Shown here: in pieces, positions 8,467 to 17,699 of the stretch
Layout of the letters: every line of letters starts with the position of its first letter
Numbering within the stretch: position 1 is the stretch's first letter
From: JAVVHE01 sp032249695
GTDB taxonomy: Bacteria > Pseudomonadota > Alphaproteobacteria > Sphingomonadales > Sphingomonadaceae
Length of the DNA stretch: 64,000 nucleotides
Direction: 5' to 3'
Assembly (NCBI GenBank): GCA_032249695.1
Contig: JAVVHE010000009.1
Location: 1 to 64,000, forward strand
Translations under genes and position numbers: made by a program
Notes under the pieces: model-generated
What the model was told of the DNA's origin: nothing
Seen by the model: only the letters and a program-made list of their open reading frames with translations
Databases searched by the model: none

Positions 8467-9459
8467 ATGTCGATTCTCGTGACCGGGGTGGCCGGGTTCA
8501 TCGGCTATCACGTTGCCGAGCGGCTGCTCGCGCGCGGCGACGCGGTCGTCGGCATCGACAATCTGAACGACTATTACTCGCCCCAGCTGAAGCGCGACCG
8601 GCTGGCGCGGCTGACGGAGCGGTCCGGATTCCGCTTCGCGCAAGTGGACTTCGCCGACCAGGCGCAGTTGCTGGCGGCGCTCAACGGTGTCGATCTGCGC
8701 GCGATCGTGCATCTCGGCGCGCAGGCGGGTGTACGCTACAGCCTCAGTCATCCACATGCGTATGTACAATCGAACCTCGTCGGACATCTGAACCTGATCG
8801 AGGTCGGCCGTCATCGCGGCGTCGAGCATCTGGTCTACGCGTCGTCGTCTTCGGTCTATGGATCGAACACTAAACTGCCCTTTGCAGTTGAGGACCGGGT
8901 GGATCATCCAATCTCGCTCTATGCCGCCACCAAAAAGGCAGACGAGCTGATGAGCGAGACCTACGCGCATCTGTATCGCATGCCGCAGACGGGTCTGCGT
9001 TTCTTCACGGTCTATGGCCCGTGGGGTCGGCCCGACATGGCTATGTGGCTGTTCACCGACGCGATCCTGTCCGGCCGTCCGATAAACGTGTTCGGCGAAG
9101 GCCGGATGCGCCGCGACTTCACTTACATCGACGACATCGTAACCGGGGTCGTCGCCTGTCTAGATAACCCACCCGCCGACGACAACGCGCCCAAAGCAGG
9201 CGGCAGCCGCGGACCGCATAGACTGTACAATATCGGCAATCACCGTTCCGAGGATTTGATGCGCATGATCGGCCTGATCGAGGCCGAATGCGGGCGAGCG
9301 GCCGAGAAGCGGCTGCTGCCGATGCAGCCCGGCGACGTGCGCGACACATTCGCGGACATCTCGGCGATTTCAGGCGACCTCGGCTTCCAGCCGACCACTG
9401 CGATCGACGACGGCGTGCCGCGGTTCGTGCGCTGGTTCCGGGACTATACCGGCAAGTGA
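8467..9459 (+). CDS. UDP-glucuronate 4-epimerase-like NAD-dependent sugar epimerase
   Basis: A 330-residue extended short-chain dehydrogenase. It has the NAD-binding GVAGFIG at residues 7-13, the YASSSSVYG strand and the catalytic SLYAATKK (Tyr-x3-Lys). The signature GLRFFTVYGPWGRPDM is characteristic of UDP-glucuronate 4-epimerases (LspL/CapI type), which make UDP-galacturonate for capsule or EPS. Soluble, cytoplasmic. The start MSILVTGVAG at 8467 fits the family. The next gene starts inside its stop codon (GTGA). Confidence 0.88.
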   Translation: MSILVTGVAGFIGYHVAERLLARGDAVVGIDNLNDYYSPQLKRDRLARLTERSGFRFAQVDFADQAQLLAALNGVDLRAIVHLGAQAGVRYSLSHPHAYVQSNLVGHLNLIEVGRHRGVEHLVYASSSSVYGSNTKLPFAVEDRVDHPISLYAATKKADELMSETYAHLYRMPQTGLRFFTVYGPWGRPDMAMWLFTDAILSGRPINVFGEGRMRRDFTYIDDIVTGVVACLDNPPADDNAPKAGGSRGPHRLYNIGNHRSEDLMRMIGLIEAECGRAAEKRLLPMQPGDVRDTFADISAISGDLGFQPTTAIDDGVPRFVRWFRDYTGK

Positions 9460-10244
9460 GCCGCTACGGGCTGTGGGCGCTGATCGGGCCCGCAAGCTGG
9501 CCGATCTGGTGCCTGATCGCGGGAACCTTCGTGCTGTGGCTGAAATCGGCCCGTGTCCGCTTCGCCCGGCGCGCGCTCGGCGCGGCACTGCTGCTGGTGT
9601 TGGTGATTTACGTTCTGCCCGCCGGCGACCTGCTGATGCGACCGCTGGAGGCGCGGTATCCGGCGCTGCCGCTCCGGGCGGTGCGCGGCACCGACATCGT
9701 GATGCTGGCGGGCGGCGAGCGGTTGGGAGAATCGGCTGCGAGTGGACAGCCCAATTATGGTGAGCATGGCGAGCGGATGACCGAGGCCGCCGCGCTGGCG
9801 CAGGCACTGCCCCAGGCGCGGCTGTGGGCGGTGGGGGGCATCCGTCGGCACCGGAGCGAGAAGTTCGACGCCGACTGGACCGCGCTCGCGTGGCTGAGGC
9901 TGGGCGTGGCTCCGGACCGGATCGTGCGCGTGACGGATACGCTTGATACCTGCGGTAATGCCGCCGGGGTGGCTGCGCGCCTGCCGCGGGGAGCGCGGCT
10001 GATCCTAGTCACGTCTGCCTTCCACATGCCACGCGCGATGGCGTGCTTCCATGCGGTCGGGCTGGAGCCGGTGCCGTTTCCGGTCGATTGGCAATCGCAG
10101 TCGTTCGATCCGTCCGACCCAGCCATGATGGACGTCTCGACAAACGCGCGCCGGTTCAGCGAGGCGACGCACGAATATGTCGGCTTGGTCTATTACCGCC
10201 TCAGCGGGCGGACGCGCGAGCTCTGGCCGAGGGCGGCCCGCTAA
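9456..10244 (+). CDS. YdcF/SanA-like DUF218 membrane protein
   Basis: A 262-residue protein with two N-terminal hydrophobic segments (about residues 8-25 and 35-55) and a C-terminal DUF218 domain (VMLAGGERLGE; TSAFHMPRAMACF). DUF218 proteins (SanA, ElyC, YdcF) act in envelope polysaccharide metabolism, though the biochemical reaction is not settled. The GTG at 9456 overlaps the epimerase stop as GTGA, so the genes are translationally coupled; longer readings into the epimerase gene are rejected. Its own stop TAA shares bases with the stop of the convergent dehydrogenase gene (CTAA). Confidence 0.85.
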   Translation: MSRYGLWALIGPASWPIWCLIAGTFVLWLKSARVRFARRALGAALLLVLVIYVLPAGDLLMRPLEARYPALPLRAVRGTDIVMLAGGERLGESAASGQPNYGEHGERMTEAAALAQALPQARLWAVGGIRRHRSEKFDADWTALAWLRLGVAPDRIVRVTDTLDTCGNAAGVAARLPRGARLILVTSAFHMPRAMACFHAVGLEPVPFPVDWQSQSFDPSDPAMMDVSTNARRFSEATHEYVGLVYYRLSGRTRELWPRAAR

Positions 10245-11518
10245 AGCGACCAGCGGCGGAGGCCGGGCAGATCCTGCCGACGCCAAACGCCCTTGATGTC
10301 CGCCAGCAGCCCGTCGGGTTTCAGGATTCCGCTCAGTTCCGCGTGGCCGAGCGCGCGGTAGACCGCGTGCGGAACGGCCGCGACCACGGCGTCATAGCGA
10401 CGATCGAGCGCCTGCGCGTCGAGCGTCAGGCCATATTCGTGACGCGCTTCGGCTGGGTCGGCAAGCGGATCGTGGACGGTGACGGTGTGGCCGATCCATT
10501 CGAGCCTCCGGATCACGTCGACCACGCGGCTGTTGCGCAGATCGGGCACGTCCTCCTTGAAGGTGAGACCGAGCACCAGCACGTCGCCCGCGCGGCCAAG
10601 TTGGCCGTGTACCTGATCGGCTACCCAAGCGCCCATGCCATCGTTGATCGATCGGCCCGCCAGGATCACGCGCGGCAGATGCCCAAGTTGCTGCGCGCGG
10701 TAACTCAAGTAATAAGGATCGACCCCGATGCAGTGACCGCCAACGAGGCCGGGCTGGAACTTCAGGAAGTTCCATTTGGTCGCCGCGGCATCCAGCACAT
10801 CAAAAACCGACAGACCCATCTTGCAGAAAATCTGTGTGATCTCGTTGATGAACGCGATGTTGATATCGCGTTGGGCATTCTCGATCACCTTGGCGGCTTC
10901 GGCCGCTTTGATCGATGCGGCGCGGAACACCCCGCCCGACGTCACCGCGCCGTATAAAGCGGCCAGCTTCTCAACGACGAGTGGGTTCTCGCCCGAGATG
11001 ACCTTGATAATACGGTCGACCGTATGCTCGCGGTCGCCCGGGTTGATGCGCTCGGGGCTGTAACCCAGAAAGAAGTCCACGCCGCGCCGTGTGCCGGAGA
11101 GGCGCTCGATCTCGGGCCCGCAGATTTCCTCCGTCACACCCGGGTACACCGTCGATTCATAGACGACAATCTGGCCCGAACCGGGCTCGATCACGCTGGA
11201 AACCGCCCGCGTGGCACTCATAACCGGCCGTAAGTCGGGCTGATTGGCCTCGTCCACCGGGGTTGGAACAGTGACGATCAGGACCTGCGCCCCACGCGCG
11301 GCGGCGATGTCGGTCGAGTAGGCGAGTGCGCTCGCCATTAGCGTCGGCTCGTCGATCTCGCGCGTGCGGTCGTAGCCACGCTGCAACTCGGCGACGCGGC
11401 CGGCGTCGATATCGATGCCGATTGTTTCGAAGCGCTTGGCGAGCGCGACGGCGAGGGGCAGTCCGACATAGCCCAAGCCGATGACGGCAACGCGCCCGAT
11501 TTCCCGCTCCACCTGCAA
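10241..11518 (-). CDS. nucleotide-sugar dehydrogenase (UDP-GlcNAc/GalNAc 6-dehydrogenase type)
   Basis: A 425-residue UDP-sugar 6-dehydrogenase that oxidises C6 of a UDP-hexosamine or UDP-hexose to the uronate with two NAD. The Rossmann motif GLGYVGLPLA is at 15-24, AAEAAKVIENAQRDIN at about 205-220 provides the catalytic Lys/Asn, and the active-site cysteine is C263 in GGHCIGVDPYYL. The sequence pattern is closest to the TviB/WbpA/WbpO group, so a UDP-N-acetylhexosaminuronate is more likely than UDP-glucuronate, but this is inference. It sits 27 bp downstream of the SLBB gene in the same orientation, so both are likely in one EPS operon. Confidence 0.9.
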   Translation of the reverse strand: MQVEREIGRVAVIGLGYVGLPLAVALAKRFETIGIDIDAGRVAELQRGYDRTREIDEPTLMASALAYSTDIAAARGAQVLIVTVPTPVDEANQPDLRPVMSATRAVSSVIEPGSGQIVVYESTVYPGVTEEICGPEIERLSGTRRGVDFFLGYSPERINPGDREHTVDRIIKVISGENPLVVEKLAALYGAVTSGGVFRAASIKAAEAAKVIENAQRDINIAFINEITQIFCKMGLSVFDVLDAAATKWNFLKFQPGLVGGHCIGVDPYYLSYRAQQLGHLPRVILAGRSINDGMGAWVADQVHGQLGRAGDVLVLGLTFKEDVPDLRNSRVVDVIRRLEWIGHTVTVHDPLADPAEARHEYGLTLDAQALDRRYDAVVAAVPHAVYRALGHAELSGILKPDGLLADIKGVWRRQDLPGLRRWSL

Positions 11519-11545
11519 GCCCCCGTGTTACCGCCCTGAATCGCC

Positions 11546-14332
11546 CTAGCGCGTCGCGAGGATCGCGAGCGTGGCCACCGACGAGATGAACGAGCTGAGG
11601 ATCGTTCCGATGTCGCGCGCCACGTCGAGCCCGTAGAGCGGATCGATATTCTTGGGAACAATGATCGTGCTGCCCGGCGGCGGCGCGTACGTGCTGATCC
11701 GCCCGAAGCGCTGGCGCACTGGCTGCGCGGCGCCGTTCGGCAGGACGACGAACGCGCGGCGATTGTCGGCGCTGCGACGGAAGCCGCCCGACTGGCGCAG
11801 ATAGTCGCCAACGGTTTTGCCCTCCACGAACTGCAGTGCGCCCGGGTTGGCGACGTCGCCCAACGCCAGCACGTAGTTCGGTAGCTTCGGCACGAACAGG
11901 AAATCGCCGGCTTCCAGCACCGTATCGAGATCGGGCCGCAGCTGGAGCACGCGCGGGTCGGCTTCGACAACCACGCGACCCTGCGCCTCGACATTGTTCA
12001 GCTGCTGGACGAATTGCCCGGCTGCTAGGAGCGAATCGCCGTTGCCCTGCGTCCGCCGTGCCGAGATCGACACCAGCGCTTCGTTGAGCTCGCGTGCCGA
12101 GCGGCGGAAGCCCTCCTGCTGCGCCTCGCGCACGCTGCGACGCGTGAAGACCGATCCATAAGGGTAGGCGAATGGGGTCAGGCCACCTGCACGCGCGATC
12201 AGTTCGGACAGACGCTCACCCTTGCGGATCACATACAGGCCCGGTCGCGACACCTCGCCCGAGAGCAGCACAGAGCCGGGCTCGAAAGCGGGCGTTGCGA
12301 TCGTGAATCGGATGTCATCGCCCCGGTTGAGCACGAGTCCGGGCAGCGTTCCATCCGGCCCGGCCGTGATGCGGGACTGGACCGCGGCACCGTTCTCCAC
12401 GCGCACGACATCGGCCGCCAAACCAACCGGATCGCCGAGCAGCCCCTCGGCAAGGCTGGCGAGCGTGGCTGCGGGCGTTGGCCCCGCGACGGGATACGCG
12501 CCCGGGCGGCGGACCGAACCACCAACGCTCACCGCGTGCTCGATTAGCACCGGCAGCAGCTCGGGCTCCTCCTGGAACACAGCGGGGCACAGCGCCGGGT
12601 CGGGCGATTCGTCGGCCGGCCGAGGTTCTGCCGAGGGTGCGGGGGTTTGGCCGACCTGCTGCCTTGCCACGCCGGTCTGGCCCTGCTGCGCCTGTGCCGA
12701 CTGACCGTTCCCGAACGTCGCCGCGCGCGACACGCCGGCCGCGTCGCTCGGCGCGCGCTGCGAAAGGCTGCGCGCGACGTTCGCGACCTCGCCCGTGCGC
12801 GTCTGAAAGCTGCCACGTGTGACGGTGATGTAGCGCTGGCTCTGCGTGTCGCGGACCAGTTGCTCCAGCCGTGAAAGGCCGCGACAGCTGGGCGTGGGGT
12901 TGGGCTGGCCGAGCACGATGTTTCGCACCGCCGGATCGTTCAAGAATGCGACGTCAGATCGGCTGAGAACGTAGAGCCGGTCCTCGTCCGAAAGCGCGAC
13001 GTCGCCGCCACCGCCCAGCGCGCGGGAAAGATCGACGACTTGGAAGCGCCGCGCTCCGGTGACAGCATCGCGCGTCAGGCGGACGGCGGCTTGCAGGTAG
13101 GTGTCAGGCAGCAGCTCACCGACCGAGCCGATCAGCGCGCGGACGGTCGAGGCGACAGTCAGAGGACGGGGACCGGGATCTTGCACATAACCGCGCAGCA
13201 GCACACGCCCGGCAACGCCGCCGACGCTGCCGGTATAAACCTGGAAGGCATCGCCCGCGAGCAGCAAGGTCGACGGGCTGGCCCGCAGCAGCACTTCCTG
13301 TCCGTTCGATGCGATACGGCTGATCGTAAGGTCCTGCCCGCGTGGCCGCAGCGACCCGCCCGCATAGGCAAGCGCCGTGGCGACGGTGGTGCTGCCGCGC
13401 ACTTCATAAATGCCGGGCCGCGCTACGCCCCCCGCAACAGCGATTGTGCCGCCGATGACCGGCACGATGATCCGGTCACCCTCGCTCAACCGCACCGAAG
13501 GCGGCGCACCGATACCGAGCAGGCCGTAGAGATCGACGGTGCGCGAGCTACCTCCGCGGACGATCCGAACGCTCCGCAGCGAGCCCGATTTCCGCACTCC
13601 CCCCGCCTGCGCGAGCGCGGCGGTAATGTCCGAGAGCGACGTGACTTGGTACTGACCCGGTCGTACCACCTCGCCGCCGACGAACACCGAGACCGCGCGC
13701 ACCGAGCCGACCGAAAGATCGACAGTGGTGCCAAGCAGCGTGCGCCGCGTTGCGGCCGCCAGTTCGCGTTCGACCGAGCCGACCGTGCGGCCCGCGGCGC
13801 GGACCGGCGGAAGCTCGCCGACGATCAGCCGCCCCTCCCGGTCGACGCGCGCGGTCTGCGTGCGGTTGGTGGCGCCACGGAAGCTGACGACCAACTCGTC
13901 TCCAACGCCGAGCACATAGCCGCCACCGAGCGATCCGGTCAGCGCGCCCGCGCCTGAGCCCGCGCTGCCGGAGCGGAACAGGTCATAGCCGAATTGCGTC
14001 AGCCGCGGCTGGCCGGTGCGCTGGCGGAACTCACGTTCGATGGGGGAAGCGGGTTCAATCTGCTCGAGCTCGACGCGCGAGCGGGCGCGCAACACCTCGA
14101 TCTCCTCAGGCGTCAGCTCGCGCGTGGTGCGCGGCGGCAGAACCTGGCCATTGCCGCCAGTGCGAGCCGCATCCAGCTGGTCCGATCCGCTACCCGCTTG
14201 GCCGCTGCCCAACTGCTGCTGCAGGCGTTGCAGCGTGGCGGCATCGACCTGCGCAGCGGCCATGCGCGGCGCAGCGATGAACAGCGCGGCGCACATCAGG
14301 GCCGGCGCGAGCCGTCGTAGCATTCTCAGCAA
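11546..14332 (-). CDS. large multi-SLBB polysaccharide export protein
   Basis: A 928-residue secreted/outer-membrane-associated protein. A signal peptide (to AAPRMAAA, about residue 27) precedes a Poly_export domain (about 140-225, beginning YVLGVGDELVVSFRG) and repeated SLBB beta-grasp units: GGEVVRPGQYQV, AGGVARPGIYEV, GGSVRRPGAYPV, SGEVSRPGLYVI and a final GDVANPGALQF. It ends in a hydrophobic stretch. Wza-type exporters are about 380 residues; this one is more than twice as long and resembles the large SLBB proteins found in EPS loci of many environmental bacteria. An Ala/Gln/Pro-rich linker (about 560-610) splits the repeats. It likely forms or lines the outer-membrane exit for the polysaccharide whose precursors the flanking genes make. 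Confidence 0.9.
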   Translation of the reverse strand: MLRMLRRLAPALMCAALFIAAPRMAAAQVDAATLQRLQQQLGSGQAGSGSDQLDAARTGGNGQVLPPRTTRELTPEEIEVLRARSRVELEQIEPASPIEREFRQRTGQPRLTQFGYDLFRSGSAGSGAGALTGSLGGGYVLGVGDELVVSFRGATNRTQTARVDREGRLIVGELPPVRAAGRTVGSVERELAAATRRTLLGTTVDLSVGSVRAVSVFVGGEVVRPGQYQVTSLSDITAALAQAGGVRKSGSLRSVRIVRGGSSRTVDLYGLLGIGAPPSVRLSEGDRIIVPVIGGTIAVAGGVARPGIYEVRGSTTVATALAYAGGSLRPRGQDLTISRIASNGQEVLLRASPSTLLLAGDAFQVYTGSVGGVAGRVLLRGYVQDPGPRPLTVASTVRALIGSVGELLPDTYLQAAVRLTRDAVTGARRFQVVDLSRALGGGGDVALSDEDRLYVLSRSDVAFLNDPAVRNIVLGQPNPTPSCRGLSRLEQLVRDTQSQRYITVTRGSFQTRTGEVANVARSLSQRAPSDAAGVSRAATFGNGQSAQAQQGQTGVARQQVGQTPAPSAEPRPADESPDPALCPAVFQEEPELLPVLIEHAVSVGGSVRRPGAYPVAGPTPAATLASLAEGLLGDPVGLAADVVRVENGAAVQSRITAGPDGTLPGLVLNRGDDIRFTIATPAFEPGSVLLSGEVSRPGLYVIRKGERLSELIARAGGLTPFAYPYGSVFTRRSVREAQQEGFRRSARELNEALVSISARRTQGNGDSLLAAGQFVQQLNNVEAQGRVVVEADPRVLQLRPDLDTVLEAGDFLFVPKLPNYVLALGDVANPGALQFVEGKTVGDYLRQSGGFRRSADNRRAFVVLPNGAAQPVRQRFGRISTYAPPPGSTIIVPKNIDPLYGLDVARDIGTILSSFISSVATLAILATR

Positions 14333-14399
14333 AACAGCTTCCCGAAAAGGGCGTTGGCCTGGGTGGCGGGTGCTTAGGTTCGCGCCATCCGCGCGTCAA

Positions 14400-14594
14400 T
14401 CAGCGAGCGTGCCGCTCCGCCAGGTTGGCGAGCACCGCGCGGTCGGCACGCGCCAGTACGCCCATCTCGCCCGAGACCAGCTGGGAGTCCGCATGCGTCT
14501 GCGACTCCGCAATGGAGCCAGTACCCTGCGAGCCGAATGCGGGCAGGACCGCCAGGGCGGCCGCCAACCCGATCGATCGCTTGCGAACACTCAT
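14400..14594 (-). CDS. small secreted protein
   Basis: A 64-residue ORF with an N-terminal signal-like segment (RKRSIGLAAALAVLPAFGS) followed by a hydrophilic, Ala-rich tail ending LANLAERHAR. AGAGGTGA lies 4 nt upstream of the ATG, a strong ribosome-binding site that supports it. No known family. It is the first gene before the SLBB gene (67 bp gap) in the same orientation, so it may belong to the EPS operon. Confidence 0.6.
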   Translation of the reverse strand: MSVRKRSIGLAAALAVLPAFGSQGTGSIAESQTHADSQLVSGEMGVLARADRAVLANLAERHAR

Positions 14595-14718
14595 TACGTC
14601 ACCTCTGTGCACTTTTGCGGGCAGCTTCCGGACGTGAACAACCGCCCACACGGCATTGAAATATCAGATCAACTTGCGAATGTCGAAACTAGCCACCGCG
14701 CCAGATGGTCCACCCGTC

Positions 14719-15615
14719 TCAACGGTTGCCGATCACGCCACGTGAAACTGCCACATAATCTTCACGCAATTGACGCGACAACGCCCCCACTTCAAACCGC
14801 CAGGGCCCGATTTCGGAAATCGGCGTCACTTCGGCTGCCGAACCGGTAAGAAATGCTTGCTCAAAGCTTTCTAACTCCTCCGGCCAGACCTCACGTTCAA
14901 CGACATCAATGCCGCGCTTGCGTGCAAGTTCCATGACGGTGCGGCGCGTGATGCCATCGAGGAAGCAATCGGGCGTGGGTGTTATCAATTGGCCACTACG
15001 AACGAAGAAGATGTTGGCCCCCGTCGCCTCGGCGACGCGACCGCGCCAATCGAACATCAGCGCGTCGTTATAGCCTGCGTTCTCGGCCTCGTGCTTTGAC
15101 AATGTGCAGATCATGTACAGGCCCGCTGCCTTGGACGCTGTGGGCGCGGTGTAGGGCGCGGGGCGGCGCCAGCGGGCGATATTGAGCCGCAGGCCACGCT
15201 CGATCACGTCGTCGCCAAAATAGGCGCCCCAGTACCAGCAGGCGATCGCGAGGTGCGGTTTGGTGCGCTGCGCCGCAACGCCCATCTGCTCGGATCCGCG
15301 CCAGGCGATCGGGCGCATGTAGGCGTTTTCCAGCCCGTTCGCCTTCAGCGTCTCCATGCACGCGGCGTCGATCTGCTCGCGCGTCCAGGGGAGTTCAAAG
15401 CCGAGTATGCGCGCGCTATTGATCAGGCGCTGGCTGTGTTCGGACAACTTGAAGATCGTGCCGCAATAAGCGCGCTGACCTTCGAACACAGCGCTCGCAT
15501 AATGCATCGCGTGCGTCAGGACGTGGACGTTCGCCTCGCGCCAGGGAACCAGCTTGCCATCGAACCAGATCCAGCCGTCGCGGTTGTCAAAAGTGGGTTC
15601 GACCACGGCGTTCAC
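14719..15615 (-). CDS. ilvE: branched-chain amino acid aminotransferase
   Basis: A 298-residue PLP fold-type IV aminotransferase that makes Leu, Ile and Val from their 2-oxo acids with glutamate. The Schiff-base lysine is K162 in TASKAAGLYM; HYASAVFEGQRAY and GRVAEATGANIFFV are family motifs. The start is a GTG at 15615, giving MNAVVEPTFDNRDGW. Full-length. It stands alone between the EPS block and the proC cluster. Confidence 0.95.
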   Translation of the reverse strand: MNAVVEPTFDNRDGWIWFDGKLVPWREANVHVLTHAMHYASAVFEGQRAYCGTIFKLSEHSQRLINSARILGFELPWTREQIDAACMETLKANGLENAYMRPIAWRGSEQMGVAAQRTKPHLAIACWYWGAYFGDDVIERGLRLNIARWRRPAPYTAPTASKAAGLYMICTLSKHEAENAGYNDALMFDWRGRVAEATGANIFFVRSGQLITPTPDCFLDGITRRTVMELARKRGIDVVEREVWPEELESFEQAFLTGSAAEVTPISEIGPWRFEVGALSRQLREDYVAVSRGVIGNR

Positions 15616-15667
15616 CCCAAGCGCTCTTGATGTTGCAGTGCAGCACGTAGAGCGCGGGACGTGAAAG

Positions 15668-16279
15668 TCAAACCGCGGCGGCTGACGACCCTTCCAAGAA
15701 TACTGAATCCAGCTCGGGTTCGGAGCCGATTTTGAGGGTCCGGCCCGCCCAGCGTTCGGCCAATCCCAGTCGAGCGTCGAGGCGGCGCATCGTCTGGCCG
15801 AGGTCAGGGTCGTCGTCGCTGAGCCAGACCAGGCCAGTGTCTGCGAGGATCGCTGCCACCGCGTTCACGCGGGCGAAGCCGCCAAGTCCTTGCGTCGGCA
15901 CTCCAGCCGCGCCCGCCATCCGCGCAGCCGCGCGGCCGACCAGCGTGGCCATCGCCAGCGCAAGACCCGGCGCGGTCCGCGCCTCGCCGAGCAGCCGGGA
16001 ATGCGCGGCACGGGCGGGGGCGAGCGCATCAAAGCGCGCCATGATCAGATCGAACAGACGGTCGCGTGGAGTTGCGGTGCTGTCGGGCGTGCCTGCGCTC
16101 TCCAGCGCGGCGTGGTCCGCGGCGTCGGCCATGCGTTCCAGCGCGCGCCAGGGGTCGGCTGCGACGGCGGCCGTGTCGGCCAGCGATAGCCCACCCGCCA
16201 CCGCCGCGTCGGCCAGCGTGCCGCGCGTCCAGCCGCGCTCGGCCCACGCGCTTGCCCATCCGATCAGTGCTTGATGCAT
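15668..16279 (-). CDS. COQ9-like / TetR-like helical protein
   Basis: A 203-residue all-helical, Ala-rich protein. The N-terminal region (WTRGTLADAAVAGGLS) resembles a helix-turn-helix, and the C-terminal DPDLGQTMRRLDARL resembles the end of COQ9/RpsU-divergent proteins, which help ubiquinone synthesis. It follows proC with a one-base TGATG overlap, and an ubiK homologue lies two genes upstream, so a ubiquinone link is plausible. The assignment rests on pattern and context; a plain TetR-fold regulator is the alternative. Confidence 0.6.
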   Translation of the reverse strand: MHQALIGWASAWAERGWTRGTLADAAVAGGLSLADTAAVAADPWRALERMADAADHAALESAGTPDSTATPRDRLFDLIMARFDALAPARAAHSRLLGEARTAPGLALAMATLVGRAAARMAGAAGVPTQGLGGFARVNAVAAILADTGLVWLSDDDPDLGQTMRRLDARLGLAERWAGRTLKIGSEPELDSVFLEGSSAAAV

Positions 16280-17088
16280 CAGGCCACCTCCCGGCCGAGT
16301 TCAGCCGAGCGGCGCGCTGCCGCCCGGATCGTATCGCGCATCAAGGTGGAGAGCGCGCCGGTCCCGTCCAAGACCTCCAGCCCCGCCTGCGTCATGCCGT
16401 TCGGGCTGGTGACCTCGGCGCGGAGCTCGGAGAGGGCACGGCCATCGAGCAGCGCCAGCATGCCCGAGCCCGCGATCGTCTCCAGCGCCAGCCGGTCAGC
16501 GAGCTCGGGCGGCAGTCCGGCGACGCGGCCACCGGCGCCCAGCGCTTCGATAAAGCGAAAGAGGAACGCGGGAGCGCTTGCCGAAACCGCGCTCGCTGCA
16601 TCCATGTCGGCCTCGCTCACCTGATGCGTGCGGCCGAGCGCACCCATCAGCGCCGCCGCCGCATCGTGGTCGGCTTGCGTCGCGCCCGCGCCCGCGGTCA
16701 GCAGGGTGACACCCAGGCCGACGCGCACCGCGGTGTTGGGCAGCGCCCGGATCAAGCGTGCACCGCGGAGCCGCTCGCCGAGCGTCGACAGTGTGGCCCC
16801 CGCCAGCACCGACACCACCAGGACGCTCTCGACATAGGGGCCGAGCGCCTGCGCGGCTTCGGCAAGCTTTTGCGGCTTGACAGCGAGCACGATGACCGAC
16901 GGGCGGGGCAGATCGGGCGCCGGCGCTGGCGCATAGGCGACGCCGCCGGGCAGCTCGCTCGGCGAGGGGTTGATCGCGGTCACTCTCTGCGGCCGCAGCC
17001 CCGCCTTCAGCCACCCCGCGAGCATCGCCTGGCCCAGCTTGCCGCACCCGACGAGCCAGATCGGCCCAATCCCGGAGAGATCGGTCAT
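16279..17088 (-). CDS. proC: pyrroline-5-carboxylate reductase
   Basis: A 269-residue enzyme for the last step of proline synthesis (NAD(P)H reduction of pyrroline-5-carboxylate). The N-terminal Rossmann motif WLVGCGKLGQAM is at about 11-22, ALPNTAVRVGLGVT is the substrate loop, and SAPAFLFRFIEAL is the dimer-helix region. The start MTDLSGIGPIW at 17088 matches the family. Its stop overlaps the next gene by one base; the upstream neighbour is ybjN-like. Confidence 0.95.
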   Translation of the reverse strand: MTDLSGIGPIWLVGCGKLGQAMLAGWLKAGLRPQRVTAINPSPSELPGGVAYAPAPAPDLPRPSVIVLAVKPQKLAEAAQALGPYVESVLVVSVLAGATLSTLGERLRGARLIRALPNTAVRVGLGVTLLTAGAGATQADHDAAAALMGALGRTHQVSEADMDAASAVSASAPAFLFRFIEALGAGGRVAGLPPELADRLALETIAGSGMLALLDGRALSELRAEVTSPNGMTQAGLEVLDGTGALSTLMRDTIRAAARRSAELGREVA

Positions 17089-17159
17089 GGGACGGTTCCT
17101 TCCCAAAGCATGCCGCAAGCGCAAGCCAGCGCCGCGGGCCGTCGCGCTATTCCGTAGTG

Positions 17160-17699
17160 TTAGGCTTCGCCTGCGACGTCGATCAGCGCAGCCGCGAGCG
17201 CCTGGCGGGCGTCGTGCGCGCCTCCGATCACGAACTGAAACGCTGGGTAATACCGGTCGCACTCGTCGAGCGCAGCGTCGATCAGCGCCTCGGCCTCTGC
17301 AGGATCAAGCGAAGCGTCGGCCTCATCCTCCTCGCGGCCGCGCGGCAGCACGGCGGCGTGGCGGAAGAGGAGCTGGCCATCGTTCGACCACAGGTCGAAA
17401 TGGCCGAGCCAAAGCTGCTCGTTGACGCGGCCGGCCAGCTCGTAAGCCGCAGCACGCCGCTCCTCGGGCACCGACAGGCCGGTAAGCGCGACGACCTGGA
17501 GCACGCTGTCCTCGTCGCGCCACAGCGCACGAAGCTCGTACGTGCCCCACGCGCACTCGACCGATGCGACGATCTCCTCGTCGCCGTGGCGCTCGCACGC
17601 CCAGCCGCTGCGGGTGAAATGCGCTTCCAAAATGTCGATCGGCGCGCCCGGCGCGGCCTCGTGCTCGAACTCGAGCTGGAGCAGGTCGTCGGCGCTCAA
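17160..17699 (-). CDS. YbjN domain-containing protein
   Basis: A 179-residue acidic cytoplasmic protein of the YbjN family (type III secretion chaperone-like fold). Starts MSADDLLQLEFE with a TTG codon at 17699 that overlaps the ubiK stop (TTGA). Family features include the ALTGLSVPEE strand and the DLWSNDGQLLFRHA segment. YbjN proteins have no assigned reaction. The tight ubiK-ybjN-proC order recurs in sphingomonads. Confidence 0.85.
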   Translation of the reverse strand: MSADDLLQLEFEHEAAPGAPIDILEAHFTRSGWACERHGDEEIVASVECAWGTYELRALWRDEDSVLQVVALTGLSVPEERRAAAYELAGRVNEQLWLGHFDLWSNDGQLLFRHAAVLPRGREEDEADASLDPAEAEALIDAALDECDRYYPAFQFVIGGAHDARQALAAALIDVAGEA

